Of a stretch of DNA of 64,000 bases, positions 25,239 through 34,864 are shown piece after piece. The stretch is from Bin87 sp964347975. Its GTDB lineage: Bacteria; Chloroflexota; Dehalococcoidia; Lucifugimonadales; UBA3495. The DNA lies in the NCBI GenBank assembly GCA_964347975.1, contig CAYGAY010000002.1, forward strand, positions 1-64,000, read 5' to 3'. The notes under the pieces are model-generated. The model ran no database searches, had not been told where the DNA came from, and worked only from the letters and a program-made list of their open reading frames with translations. The position numbers were made by a program, and so were the translations under genes. Numbering within the stretch: the first letter of the stretch is position 1; each line of letters opens with the position of its first letter.

Positions 25239-26248
25239 CCACGCTGGTAACCGGAGCCACCGGTTTCATCGGGGGAAATCTGGCGCGAAGGCTTGCTGCG
25301 CGCGGTGAGGATGTTCGCGCCCTGGTCCGCCCCGCCGCCAACGATGTGGCTATTCGCGATGTGGCTGTCAAGCAGTTTTCCGGTGACCTGCTTGACGTTG
25401 CATCCCTGCGACGGGCGGTGAAAGGCTGCGAAACCGTGTATCACTGCGCGGCCACTTACTCTTTCTGGGCCAAGCGTCCGGGCGATATCTACGACACCAA
25501 TGTCGCCGGGACGCAGCGTCTGCTGGATGCCGCCCGAAGCGCCAGGGTGCGCCGCGTTGTGTTCACCAGTTCGGTCTCAACGGTGGGGTTGCCGCAAGGC
25601 GTTGGGCTTGAGACTGGCGAATTGGGGAACGAGGAAATTCCGGCAAACCCGACTCGCCTGATAGGCCATTACAAGCAATCCAAATACGCCGCAGAGCAGG
25701 TGGCGTTGGCGGCGAACAGCGACGGTCTGGAGGTGGTGGTGGTGAACCCATGCGCTCCGGTAGGCAAATGGGACGTCAAGCCGACACCGACCGGACGGAT
25801 CCCGCTGGACTTTGCCAGGGGTCGCATTCCCGGTTACCTCGACACCGGGATGAATCTGGTTGATGTCAGCGACGTAGCGGAAGGACATATCCTTGCTATG
25901 GAACGGGGGCGACCAGGCGAACGCTACATTCTCGGGCACCGGAATTTGACCCTGCGCCAAGTTTTCGGAATGCTGGCCGAAATCACCGGCCGCCAGTCGC
26001 CCCGCATTCGTTTCCCATATTGGTTCGTCATGGGCGCAGCTTACTGTGATCAGTGGGTGGAAAGCGGCATAATGCGCCGCCAGCCGGCAATCCCGGTGGA
26101 GGGTATCAAAATCGCCCGCCACCCCATGTACGTCAGCTGCCGCAAGGCGGTAACCGAGCTGGGGCTCCCGCAAAGCCCGGTGGAAAACGCTCTGGAGAAA
26201 GCAGTTTGCTGGTTCACTGACCATGGGTATCTGCGGGCTCGCCGCTAG
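25235..26248 (+). CDS. hpnA: Hopanoid-associated sugar epimerase/dehydratase
   Basis: 337 residues of the extended SDR family. LVTGATGFIGGNLARRL binds NAD(P), VFTSSVSTVGL and HYKQSKYAAE give Ser and the YxxxK catalytic pair, and NLVDVSDVAEGHILAMERG is the C-terminal substrate half. HpnA is a constant member of hopanoid clusters, thought to act on the side chain, although its reaction is not firmly settled. The start overlaps hpnG by four bases. Confidence 0.88.
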   Translation: MTTLVTGATGFIGGNLARRLAARGEDVRALVRPAANDVAIRDVAVKQFSGDLLDVASLRRAVKGCETVYHCAATYSFWAKRPGDIYDTNVAGTQRLLDAARSARVRRVVFTSSVSTVGLPQGVGLETGELGNEEIPANPTRLIGHYKQSKYAAEQVALAANSDGLEVVVVNPCAPVGKWDVKPTPTGRIPLDFARGRIPGYLDTGMNLVDVSDVAEGHILAMERGRPGERYILGHRNLTLRQVFGMLAEITGRQSPRIRFPYWFVMGAAYCDQWVESGIMRRQPAIPVEGIKIARHPMYVSCRKAVTELGLPQSPVENALEKAVCWFTDHGYLRARR

Positions 26249-26264
26249 TGATGGTTTTAGAGTC

Positions 26265-28331
26265 ATGGCCACAAAGACGCTGACAAAATCATTGAGAGAA
26301 GCCGCTGCGGCAACCGCGCCGGCGCGATCCCTGGACGAAGCCATCGGTCGGCTACAGGATCATTTCCGCTGTATCCAGAACGACCTGGGTTATTGGTGGG
26401 GCGAACTGGAATCCAACAACACCATGGAAGCGGAGTACGTGATGTTGTCGCGTTTTCTGGGCCACCACAACCCGGAGCGGGAACGGCACATCGTCAATTA
26501 CATCCTGAGCAAGCAACTGGATGACGGCGGTTGGGCCATCTATTACGGCGCGCCAGGAGATCTGTCCACGTCCGTGGAATGCTATTTCGCCTTGAAACTG
26601 TGTGGAGAAGACCCGGACGCCGAGCATATGCGCCGGGCGCGCCACTTCATCCTGGCGCGCGGCGGAATCCCCCAGACGCGCATGTTTACCCGAATCTGGT
26701 TGGCGCTCTTTGGTCAGTGGGAATGGGATGGGACTCCACGGTTACCCATGGAAATGATCTTGCTCCCTCATTGGGCTCCGTTCAGCATTTACCGGTTCGC
26801 CAGTTGGGCTCGTGGCTGTATCGTGCCATTGTCTATCGTACTGACGCGTCGTCCGGTTCGGCCGATACCGCCGGAACACGCAATTGATGAGCTACTGCCC
26901 AATGGACGATCCGGCACGGACTATTCCCTGCCCGCGCCGCCGGGTTTCAACCTGCCGCGGGTGGTGCATCTCGCCGAGAGGACCATCGGCTCGGTGTACA
27001 ACCGCCTGCGTTTCAATCCTTTCCGCAAACGGGCTGAGCGCAAGGCGATTGAATGGATCCTGGAACACCAGGAAGACGATGGAAGTTGGGGGGGAATCCA
27101 ACCCCCGTGGGTGTACAGCCTGATCGCCCTCAGCGTGTGCGGATTTGACAACGATCATCCCATAATGGCCCATGGCTTCGGCGGCCTGGACGGTTTCGGC
27201 ATCCAGAAGGGCGACCGTTGGACGGTCCAGGGCTGTATCTCGCCGGTCTGGGACACGTGCCTCATCGTACAGGGATTGGCGGAAAGCGGCATTCCGGCCG
27301 ACGATCCCATGCTGGTATCGGCGACACGCTGGTTAGTTGACAAACAGATCCTCGTAGGAGGCGACTGGCAGGTGCAAGCTCCCCAGGTGCAACCCGGCGG
27401 TTGGGCCTTCGAATTCCACAACAACTGTTATCCAGACATCGACGATAGCGCTGAAGTAGTTTTGGCCTTGCGGCTGGGGATGTTGCCGGAAAGGGAAGAC
27501 CATTTGCGACAGCAGGCCATCGCCCGCGCCGCGAGTTGGGTAGCCGGTATGCAGAACCGGGACGGTGGATGGGCTTCCTTCGACAAAAACAACAACCACG
27601 GCTACGTAACCGCCCTGACCTTCAGCGACTTCGGCGAGGTGCTCGATCCCTCCAGCGCCGACGTCACGGCTCATGTCCTGGAAATGTACGGCAAGCTGGG
27701 GTATCGGCGCGATGAGCATTTCGTGCAACGGGCTTACCGTTACCTGCGTTCGGAGCAAGAGGATGACGGCAGCTGGTTTGGCCGCTGGGGAGTGAACTAC
27801 ATATACGGCCTCGGAGCGGCGCTCCCGGGTTTGGAAGCCGTTGGCGAAGATATGAGCCAACCGTACGTGCGACGCGCTGTGGAATGGCTTTTCTCTCATC
27901 AGAACGAAGATGGCGGCTGGGGAGAGTCCTGCGCATCATATGTAGATTTGGCTCAACACGGCGTGGGCGTCAGCACTGCCTCCCAAACTGCTTGGGCTAT
28001 CATCGCTTTGTTGGCAGCCGGTTGTGTGGACCATCCGGCCACGCACCGCGGCGTCCAGTTTTTACTGCGGACCCAAAAACCTGAAGGCGATTGGGATGAG
28101 CCGCATTTCACCGGCGCCGGGTTTCCCGGCTATCTGAAGGGGGAACGCGTCGAAAAGGTTCCGCAGCCCGGACAACGCGGTTTCCAGGGAACCGAGTTAT
28201 CCGCCGGATTTATGATCAATTACCACCTTTACCGAAACACGTGGCCCCTCATCGCGCTGGCTCGCTATCGTGCCAGGATGAGCCGGCTTGTCGATGGCGG
28301 AGGTCCGCATGGCGACGGACGCACAACCTGA
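26265..28331 (+). CDS. shc: Squalene-hopene cyclase
   Basis: 688 residues. The catalytic DxDD motif appears as DIDD at residues 391-394 (YPDIDDSAEV). Several QW-type repeats are visible, such as EHQEDDGSWGG, GMQNRDGGWASFDK, RSEQEDDGSWFGRWG and SHQNEDGGWGES. The monotopic membrane enzyme folds squalene to hopene or diplopterol. The start is taken at 26265; an ATG at 26223 would overlap hpnA. The C-terminus ends in a basic, Gly-rich tail and overlaps the next gene by 23 bases. Confidence 0.95.
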   Translation: MATKTLTKSLREAAAATAPARSLDEAIGRLQDHFRCIQNDLGYWWGELESNNTMEAEYVMLSRFLGHHNPERERHIVNYILSKQLDDGGWAIYYGAPGDLSTSVECYFALKLCGEDPDAEHMRRARHFILARGGIPQTRMFTRIWLALFGQWEWDGTPRLPMEMILLPHWAPFSIYRFASWARGCIVPLSIVLTRRPVRPIPPEHAIDELLPNGRSGTDYSLPAPPGFNLPRVVHLAERTIGSVYNRLRFNPFRKRAERKAIEWILEHQEDDGSWGGIQPPWVYSLIALSVCGFDNDHPIMAHGFGGLDGFGIQKGDRWTVQGCISPVWDTCLIVQGLAESGIPADDPMLVSATRWLVDKQILVGGDWQVQAPQVQPGGWAFEFHNNCYPDIDDSAEVVLALRLGMLPEREDHLRQQAIARAASWVAGMQNRDGGWASFDKNNNHGYVTALTFSDFGEVLDPSSADVTAHVLEMYGKLGYRRDEHFVQRAYRYLRSEQEDDGSWFGRWGVNYIYGLGAALPGLEAVGEDMSQPYVRRAVEWLFSHQNEDGGWGESCASYVDLAQHGVGVSTASQTAWAIIALLAAGCVDHPATHRGVQFLLRTQKPEGDWDEPHFTGAGFPGYLKGERVEKVPQPGQRGFQGTELSAGFMINYHLYRNTWPLIALARYRARMSRLVDGGGPHGDGRTT

Positions 28332-28842
28332 ATGGATCGTCAACAGTCGAGAAACCAACGCTGTTTCATTCCAACCCCACCCTACCGGCGTGCAGCTTAT
28401 GAAAACCAAGAATTTCACGTTGAAGGTCAATACCATGGCCGCGCCCGAGTTCATCGACATTACGGACTGGGTTAGAGGCTGTGTGGGAAAATCCCGGGTC
28501 ATGGACGGCTTCGTCGTCGTGTACTCGCGGCACACCACCGCGGCAGTGAAGATCAATGAAAACGAACCGCTGCTGATTGAGGATATGGCGCGTTTTCTGG
28601 AGGAAATGTGCCCCCGCCACGCCGATTATCGGCACAACGATTTTTCGGTGCGAACGGTGAATATGACCGAGGAAGAATCGCCCAACGGTCACGCTCACCT
28701 GCAACACCTGATGCTCGGCTGCAGCGAAACCATCCCTCTCATCAACGGACAGATGCCATTCGGGCAGTGGCAGAGCATCTTCTTCATCGAGTTGGACCAC
28801 CCTCGCCCTCGTGAAGTAATGGTCCAAATCGTCGGCGAATAA
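28309..28842 (+). CDS. YjbQ/UPF0047 family protein
   Basis: 177 residues, with the 138-residue conserved domain starting near residue 31 (MKTKNFTLKV). GFVVVYSRHTTAAVKINENEP, the family's His-Thr-Thr and Asn-Glu motif, and a late NGHAHLQHLMLGCSETIPLINGQ are typical. GGAGG eight bases before the ATG at 28309 supports the long form; the ATG at 28399 is a shorter option without a clear site. Members can have weak thiamine-phosphate synthase activity, but the biological role is unclear. Finding it inside a hopanoid operon is unusual. Confidence 0.85.
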   Translation: MATDAQPEWIVNSRETNAVSFQPHPTGVQLMKTKNFTLKVNTMAAPEFIDITDWVRGCVGKSRVMDGFVVVYSRHTTAAVKINENEPLLIEDMARFLEEMCPRHADYRHNDFSVRTVNMTEEESPNGHAHLQHLMLGCSETIPLINGQMPFGQWQSIFFIELDHPRPREVMVQIVGE

Positions 28843-28847
28843 TCGGC

Positions 28848-29846
28848 ATGGCTGCGCTGAGTGAAGAAAATCGCGCGTCCGTCGCGCCGTCCAGCGACTG
28901 GGATGGCGCGGGTCCGGTATCGGCAGGCGACGCCTACCGATACTGCGAGCGGTTAGCCCGCAGCCACTACGAAAACTTCAACGTCGGCGGGTGGATAACT
29001 CCCAAACGCAAACTTCCGCACGTTTACGCGATCTATGCCTGGTGCCGCATGGTGGATGACTTGGGCGACGAGGCTGCCCCGCAGGATCACCCCTCCGATT
29101 CGGTTCCAACCGGCCAGCCGGACCCCACGGTAATCGCGCACCGCCTGGATCGGTTAGATTGGTGGGAATCCGAGTTGGACGCGATTTATCATGGCCAACC
29201 GTCTCATCCCATCGCGGTCGCGGTACAGGATACCGTCGCGAAGTTCGATATTCCCAGGGAGCCATTCGGGCGTTTGATACAAGCCAACCGCATCGACCAG
29301 GGGGCCGGACGGTTCGGCGTCCTGGACGAAGTCATTGAATACTGCGCCTACTCAGCCAACCCGGTCGGGCACTTGTACCTTTATCTCTTTGGTTATGACG
29401 ACCTGGAAAGGCAGAGATTGGCGGATTGTACCTGCACCGCGTTGCAGTTGGCCAATTTTTGGCAGGATGTGGCGAGGGACTATCGCGATCGGGGTCGTAT
29501 CTATCTCCCGCAGGCTGATATGTTGGCCTTCCGCGTGAGTGAGGAAGACATTGCGTCCGGTTGCGCTAGCGACGAGTTTCGCGCGCTGATTCGTCACGAG
29601 TGCGCTGTAGCGATGGGGCTTTTCCGAAAAGGAGTTCCTTTGGTCAAAACTCTCGAACCGGCAGCTCGCCTCGCGGTGGCCCTGTTCACCCGCGGCGGAG
29701 TCGCCGTTCTGGACGCGATCCGTCAACGGGATTATGATGTTCTGAGCGAGCGGCCGGCTTTATCCGGCCGTCGCAAGGCGTGGTTGCTCGGTTCGGCGTG
29801 GCTCAGTGCCAAATTCGGCATGGGCTACGGTTTGCCCAGCGAGTGA
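28848..29846 (+). CDS. hpnC: Hydroxysqualene synthase
   Basis: 332 residues of the trans-isoprenyl synthase fold. YAIYAWCRMVDDLGDE is the first aspartate-rich region and QLANFWQDVARDYRDRGRIYLP the second. HpnC converts presqualene diphosphate to hydroxysqualene. It begins five bases after the YjbQ gene and is followed by hpnD and hpnE, the standard order of the three-enzyme squalene route that replaces a single squalene synthase. Confidence 0.92.
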   Translation: MAALSEENRASVAPSSDWDGAGPVSAGDAYRYCERLARSHYENFNVGGWITPKRKLPHVYAIYAWCRMVDDLGDEAAPQDHPSDSVPTGQPDPTVIAHRLDRLDWWESELDAIYHGQPSHPIAVAVQDTVAKFDIPREPFGRLIQANRIDQGAGRFGVLDEVIEYCAYSANPVGHLYLYLFGYDDLERQRLADCTCTALQLANFWQDVARDYRDRGRIYLPQADMLAFRVSEEDIASGCASDEFRALIRHECAVAMGLFRKGVPLVKTLEPAARLAVALFTRGGVAVLDAIRQRDYDVLSERPALSGRRKAWLLGSAWLSAKFGMGYGLPSE

Positions 29847-29855
29847 ACCGACGCT

Positions 29856-30752
29856 ATGAACACGCCAGTCTCGGGCGCATCGCCGCCGTCACCACAGGTC
29901 TTGGCCGCCGCATATGAAGAATGCCGGCGAGTGACCCGTACGGAAGCCCGCAACTTTTATTTCGCCTTTCTGACCCTGCCCGCTCGACAAAGGCGCGCGA
30001 TCTACGTCGCTTACACGTTCTGCCGTTACTGCGATGACTCCGTGGACGCTGAAGGAACCACGGCCCAGAAACTGGAGCGCGTAAATTATCTCCGGGGGAT
30101 GCTGAACAAAACGTATGCCGGGCAAGCTACAGAACCGCTTTTCATCGGCCTCGCCGACATCGCCGTTGCGTATGAAATTCCTCAGCATTATTTTGAAGAG
30201 GTGCTGAACGGGGTAGAGTCCGATCTCGTTAAAACCCGGTACGCGAATTTTGATGAATTGCGGGAATACTGTTATCGAGTAGCCTCAGCGGTCGGGCTGA
30301 TTTGTATCCATATTTTCGGCTACAGCGGCGGTGAGGCAGCGCGCCAGGGGGCTATCAGCCTCGGGCTGGCGATGCAACTGACCAATATTTGTCGGGACGT
30401 GCGGGAAGACTGGGAATTTGGAAGGGTGTACTTGCCACAAGACGAGATGGCATGGTATGGCGTGACCGAATCGGATCTGGCCAATGGGGTCGCGACGGAG
30501 GAGTTCGGCAAACTGATGCAATTCCAGATTGATCGCGCCCGCCGGCATTTCGCCAGCGGCCGGCAACTCCTGCCATACCTGTCCCGTCGTTCCCGCGCTT
30601 GTCCGGCCGCATTGGGTCTCATCTATGGCAGCGTTCTGAAAAAAATTGAGAACGCCGGATACGATGTATTCCGGGAGCGTATCGGCCTCAGCAAAGGCGC
30701 CAAATTGGGGTTGATGGCGCGGGCATGGGTTACCGGCCCATGGCTAAGGTGA
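29856..30752 (+). CDS. hpnD: Presqualene diphosphate synthase
   Basis: 298 residues. ARNFYFAFLTLPARQRRAIY, YTFCRYCDDSVDAEG and QLTNICRDVREDWEFGRVYLP are the substrate and Mg-binding motifs of phytoene/squalene synthase-like enzymes. It joins two farnesyl diphosphates to presqualene diphosphate for HpnC. The stop lies inside the start of hpnE (28-base overlap). It differs clearly from hpnC in sequence, so the two are old paralogues. Confidence 0.92.
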   Translation: MNTPVSGASPPSPQVLAAAYEECRRVTRTEARNFYFAFLTLPARQRRAIYVAYTFCRYCDDSVDAEGTTAQKLERVNYLRGMLNKTYAGQATEPLFIGLADIAVAYEIPQHYFEEVLNGVESDLVKTRYANFDELREYCYRVASAVGLICIHIFGYSGGEAARQGAISLGLAMQLTNICRDVREDWEFGRVYLPQDEMAWYGVTESDLANGVATEEFGKLMQFQIDRARRHFASGRQLLPYLSRRSRACPAALGLIYGSVLKKIENAGYDVFRERIGLSKGAKLGLMARAWVTGPWLR

Positions 30753-32140
30753 CCGTCGCCAACCAGGGGCCGCAATCGGCGTTGGTCATCGGCGGAGGAT
30801 TGGCTGGCATCGCGGCCGCCGTGAGACTTGCGGAAGCGGGCTGGCGCGTTACCCTGCTGGAAGCCCGCAAGACGCTGGGTGGGCGGGTGTTTTCGTATCG
30901 CAAATCGCAAGGTGACCGGGATTTGGACAATGGCCAGCACGTGATCGTAGGGGCCTGCCGCAACTTCATCGCGTTCCTTGAGCGCATCGGCGCTCGCTCG
31001 GATTGGTATTTGCAACCTCGTCTTGACGTGGCGGTTCAAGAACGCACCGGTCGCTGCGGTCGCCTTTACGGCATACCCGCCCCCGCTCCGGTACACCTGT
31101 TGCCGGCATTCCTGACCTACCCTCATTTGGGTTTGGTGGACAAGATAAGAGCCGTGCGGGGTCTGGTTGCCGCCATGGGCGCCGACCGCCGGCGCGACAA
31201 CCTGGACGATATGACGTTTTACCAATGGCTGCGGGCGCGCGGCCAATCGGAGCGCAACATCGACAATCTATGGAACGTGCTGATCGAAGGTACTCTCAAC
31301 GATAATATCCGCGACGTAAGCGCCGCCATGGGCCTCATGATAGTGCAGGACGGCATGCTCAAGGGACGAAACGAGGCCAATGTCGGATATGCCACGTTGT
31401 CTCTGGGTGACGCAATTGCGGTTCCCGCCGGTCGCTATCTGCGACGTTTGGGCGTCCGGATATATTCGGGTTGCGCGGTCCATTCCATAAAAACCGACCG
31501 GGAGGGGAAAGTGAAGCACGTGACGGACAGCAGCGGGCAGATCCACTCCGCCGCCGTCTATGTGAGCGCTGTCCCGTTCTGGACGTTGGCCAATATTTTG
31601 CCTGACGAACTTTCAGGTTTGGAACCGTTTTCGACCCTGGGCCAGTTGCAGACCTCACCCATCGTGAACGTGCATCTTCAGTATGACCGCCAGGTGATGT
31701 CCGGCGATTTCCGATATTTTCTGAACAGCCCGCTGCAATGGGTTTTCAACGGATCGCTGATTCGGACCGGCGGCAGTGATGAAGGCGATGGTCAGTCGTT
31801 GACCATCTCCATCAGCGCGGCCTGGAATTTCATCGACTCCAGTCGCTCGGAACTGACGGAGATGGTCGTGGGCGAAATGGCGCACGCGTTCCCCGCTGCA
31901 AGGGATGCAATATTATTGGATGCAGTGGTGGTGAAACAACGGAACGCGACGTTCCGTTGTGTTCCGGGCGCGCAACGCCTCCGTCCCGGCCCGCGTACAG
32001 CTTCGCCCAATTTGTTCCTGGCCGGGGAGTGGACCGATACCGGCTGGCCTTCTACTATGGAGGGCGCGGTGATCAGCGGCTATAATGCAGCCGCGGCGGT
32101 TTTGTCAACTTCCCTCGGCGCCGACGGCTCGCCGGAGTAG
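30725..32140 (+). CDS. hpnE: Hydroxysqualene dehydroxylase (squalene-associated FAD protein)
   Basis: 471 residues. LVIGGGLAGIAAAVRLAEAGW with TLLEARKTLGGRVFSY is the FAD-binding region of amine-oxidase/desaturase-type flavoproteins, and the C-terminal FLAGEWTDTGWPSTMEGAVISGY closes the FAD site. HpnE removes the hydroxyl of hydroxysqualene to give squalene. The ATG at 30740 (MAKVTV) is an alternative to 30725. With hpnC and hpnD it completes squalene formation. Confidence 0.92.
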   Translation: MGYRPMAKVTVANQGPQSALVIGGGLAGIAAAVRLAEAGWRVTLLEARKTLGGRVFSYRKSQGDRDLDNGQHVIVGACRNFIAFLERIGARSDWYLQPRLDVAVQERTGRCGRLYGIPAPAPVHLLPAFLTYPHLGLVDKIRAVRGLVAAMGADRRRDNLDDMTFYQWLRARGQSERNIDNLWNVLIEGTLNDNIRDVSAAMGLMIVQDGMLKGRNEANVGYATLSLGDAIAVPAGRYLRRLGVRIYSGCAVHSIKTDREGKVKHVTDSSGQIHSAAVYVSAVPFWTLANILPDELSGLEPFSTLGQLQTSPIVNVHLQYDRQVMSGDFRYFLNSPLQWVFNGSLIRTGGSDEGDGQSLTISISAAWNFIDSSRSELTEMVVGEMAHAFPAARDAILLDAVVVKQRNATFRCVPGAQRLRPGPRTASPNLFLAGEWTDTGWPSTMEGAVISGYNAAAAVLSTSLGADGSPE

Positions 32141-32144
32141 CGAC

Positions 32145-32825
32145 GTGTCCGACCAATGGGCTGAACAACGCATTGAACTCACCGAAGCCACGCGCGAGAT
32201 GTATCGCCGTGGGTTGGTGGGAGCGTATTCGGGCAATACGAGCCTGCGGCTGACGTGCTCGGGTGACGAGAGCCTGTTGCTGGTCACGCCAACTCATCAT
32301 CCATATTACCGTCTTCAGCCTGACGAACTGGTGGTGGTCAACCTCGACGGAGAACCGGTAGCGCCGGCTCCAATGGGCCCCTCGTCGGAAACCCGCCTGC
32401 ACCTGGAGGTTTATCGCCAGCGCAACGACGTGCAGGCGGTGGTTCATACTCACTCCATCTATGCGTCGGTTGCCGCTGTCATTGGGAGGGATATCCCGCC
32501 GCTGATCGATGAGATGCTCCTCACTATTGGCGGGCCGATCAAGGTGAGCAAGTACGCGTTTCCCGGCACGCAGGAGTTAGCGGAGCAGGCCCAAGCGGCC
32601 CTGGGCGAACGGAACGCCGCCCTGTTGCGCAACCACGGCGTCGTTGGAGTCGGACCCGATATCTGGGAAGCCTTGGAGGTATGTGACCTGGTGGAGCGGC
32701 TGGCCCAGATATTTGTGATGGCGCGCAACTTCGGGCCCCGGGCCGCCTCCCCGCTGCCGGACGACGCCGTGGCTACGGAGCTGCAAATGTTCCAGGATAG
32801 CCGGGAAACGGAACCATTGGTTTGA
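32145..32825 (+). CDS. Class II aldolase/adducin family protein
   Basis: 226 residues from the GTG at 32145, which has GGAG nine bases ahead. YSGNTSLRL binds phosphate, SSETRLHLEVYR has the catalytic Glu, and VVHTHSIYAS with LLRNHGVVGV supplies three zinc-ligand His, so the L-fuculose-phosphate-aldolase-type site is intact. Such enzymes split or join sugar phosphates at C3-C4. It follows hpnE by four bases, so it belongs to the operon. A role in cutting or remodelling the ribosyl side chain is possible but unproven. Confidence 0.85.
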   Translation: MSDQWAEQRIELTEATREMYRRGLVGAYSGNTSLRLTCSGDESLLLVTPTHHPYYRLQPDELVVVNLDGEPVAPAPMGPSSETRLHLEVYRQRNDVQAVVHTHSIYASVAAVIGRDIPPLIDEMLLTIGGPIKVSKYAFPGTQELAEQAQAALGERNAALLRNHGVVGVGPDIWEALEVCDLVERLAQIFVMARNFGPRAASPLPDDAVATELQMFQDSRETEPLV

Positions 32826-32850
32826 TTCAGCGCGCTATCGACGATCCGAA

Positions 32851-33891
32851 ATGACGTTTGCTGAAACCGCCGCTCAGACCCGTTCCAAAGCCGTGGCCGT
32901 CGTCGGGGCGTCTTCGGGTTTTGGGGCGCGGATGTTACTGCACCTGGAATCTGAACGCCCGGATTACTGGTTGGTAGCCATTGCTGACCGGCCCATGCGC
33001 TGGCCGGTTGAGCGGGTTTCAAGCTACCGATTGGCACAAAATCGGGTGGGAGGAACGTTTACGCTTGCTGATATACCCGACGTGATGCACTCCAAGGCTT
33101 GGAATCTGTTTTCGGAACGACATGAACTCACCATGGCGGAGATGTCCGACGTTTTGCAGTTGGAAAATGTTGACTCCATTGTCCATGTTGGAAGCCACTA
33201 CGACGGCCCCGACCCGGAAGGGTTTCTTGAAGGCACCTCCCGCTGGGTCGATGCAGCCCGCATCGCCGGCGTTCGCCAGGTTGTGTACTTGTCCGACATT
33301 CGCGCCTACGGGATCGGAAAGAGCCATCCGATACCGGTTACCGAGCGTTCCGGCGCTAACCCGGCTCCACAACATCGTTACCTGGTTATGGCTGAACCGG
33401 CTCTGCCTCCACCAGATGGTCCACCTATCCCGCCGGTCCCTGGCGTCGAAGACGCCAATGCGATGCGCATCGCCATTTTGCGGACCGCGATGTCGGTGGG
33501 TTCCGGTTGCTCGAGTCCAGCAGTGGACGAATTGTTCTATCCCGCGATAAACGCCGGCCGGAAGCGCGAGTTCCCAATCCAGTTTCTGCATCATCACGAT
33601 TTAGCCCGGGCTGTTGAGGCGACCATCAACCGGCAACTCAGCGGGATCTTCAACATAGTCGGCGACGGCGTCGTCTCTTCAAAAGAAATGCTGGGTATGT
33701 GCGAAGATACCGTTGCGTCGCGGAGCGGACGGGCCGGGCGGTTGCGACGTTCGGTTGGAGCCGAACTCGCCAAATACCCATTGATCGTCGCCGCCAACAA
33801 ATTCAAGCAGCAAGCCCAGTTCAGGTTCAAGTATTCCTCGGTTCGCGCGGCGCGAGTATTTTGCCACACCGTACTAATGGAACCGGGCTGA
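32851..33891 (+). CDS. NAD-dependent epimerase/dehydratase-like protein (extended SDR)
   Basis: 346 residues. AVVGASSGFGARMLLHLE is the nucleotide-binding turn, SIVHVGSHYDGPD and RQVVYLSDIRAYG follow as in extended SDR enzymes, and QFLHHHDLARAVEATINRQ with GIFNIVGDG is the C-terminal substrate half. The usual YxxxK is not clear: HRYLVMAE stands in its place, so the catalytic Lys appears lost and activity may differ from epimerases. It is coupled to the class II aldolase and nucleoside hydrolase by very short gaps. Confidence 0.7.
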   Translation: MTFAETAAQTRSKAVAVVGASSGFGARMLLHLESERPDYWLVAIADRPMRWPVERVSSYRLAQNRVGGTFTLADIPDVMHSKAWNLFSERHELTMAEMSDVLQLENVDSIVHVGSHYDGPDPEGFLEGTSRWVDAARIAGVRQVVYLSDIRAYGIGKSHPIPVTERSGANPAPQHRYLVMAEPALPPPDGPPIPPVPGVEDANAMRIAILRTAMSVGSGCSSPAVDELFYPAINAGRKREFPIQFLHHHDLARAVEATINRQLSGIFNIVGDGVVSSKEMLGMCEDTVASRSGRAGRLRRSVGAELAKYPLIVAANKFKQQAQFRFKYSSVRAARVFCHTVLMEPG

Positions 33892-33894
33892 GCT

Positions 33895-34836
33895 ATGGCG
33901 GACCGTTCCTACTCGCCCGAACCCGTCATCATCGATACCGACCCGGGGGTCGATGACGCCATCTCACTGCTTATGGCGCTGTCCTGTTCCGAACTGGAGG
34001 TGATCGGGTTGACCACCACGGCGGGCAACGTGCCGCTCACGCCCGCTACCAGAAACACGTTAGCCCTGCTCGAATACCTCAACCGCACCGATATTCCGGT
34101 ATATAAAGGCGCGTCCCGGCCAGTCAGGGGGAGGTTCGCATATGCGCGCCATATCCATACTGTATCCGGCTTGACCTATGGGCTGAACGAACCTGAAATA
34201 AAACCTGCGAAAACCGGAGCAGTGCAGTTTATCGGACAAACCTTGCTGGCTGACCCCGGCGCCGTTTCGATAATCGCCCTGGGTCCCTTGACTAATCTCG
34301 CTCGCGTCATGAGGCGCTACAAATCCGCGTTGCCGGCGGCTCGGCGGGTTATCGTAATGGGCGGCGCCGTGGCTACTCCAGGGAACGTTACTCCCTACTC
34401 GGAGTTCAATTTCTACAGCGATCCTACGGCAGCGCGCATGGTCATAGAGTCCGGGGTTCCCATGGCATTAATCGATCTCGCGCCGTGCCGACAGGTGTTT
34501 GTTTCCCGCGCCGAGGCGGAGGAATTGGATAGCTCCAGCCGCGCCGGGCAACTCGCCGCCCGATTGCTCACCGGATGGTTCCGCAGGGATCCGGAACGCG
34601 AGCGGTTTAACCTGTATGACCCGCTGACCCTGATCGCTGCCATCGCCCCGGCTGCTTTGACACTGCGACCGGTCACGCTGGCGGTGGACGACTCGGACAC
34701 CACTGACGAAAGCTCCAAGTGGGGGCAAACACGCGTAGTCAACCCGACGAACGGCCCGGTATCCATCACCGCGCCTGATGGCGTGGATCGACCGGCCGCG
34801 CTCGCCGCGATCCGCCGGCTGCTTGATTGGACGTGA
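33895..34836 (+). CDS. Inosine-uridine preferring nucleoside hydrolase family protein
   Basis: 313 residues. VIIDTDPGVDDAISLLMAL is the family Ca-binding DTDPGxDD motif; ALGPLTNLARVM, VIVMGGAVATPGN with EFNFYSDPTAA and the late NLYDPLTLIAA provide the other ligands and ribose contacts. It hydrolyses the N-glycosidic bond of ribonucleosides. It starts three bases after the SDR. In a hopanoid operon whose intermediate is an adenosine-like hopanoid, it might act on adenosylhopane or recycle nucleosides; this is inference. Confidence 0.88.
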   Translation: MADRSYSPEPVIIDTDPGVDDAISLLMALSCSELEVIGLTTTAGNVPLTPATRNTLALLEYLNRTDIPVYKGASRPVRGRFAYARHIHTVSGLTYGLNEPEIKPAKTGAVQFIGQTLLADPGAVSIIALGPLTNLARVMRRYKSALPAARRVIVMGGAVATPGNVTPYSEFNFYSDPTAARMVIESGVPMALIDLAPCRQVFVSRAEAEELDSSSRAGQLAARLLTGWFRRDPERERFNLYDPLTLIAAIAPAALTLRPVTLAVDDSDTTDESSKWGQTRVVNPTNGPVSITAPDGVDRPAALAAIRRLLDWT

Positions 34837-34864
34837 GCAAGACCGGGCCGAAAAGGATATTCCC

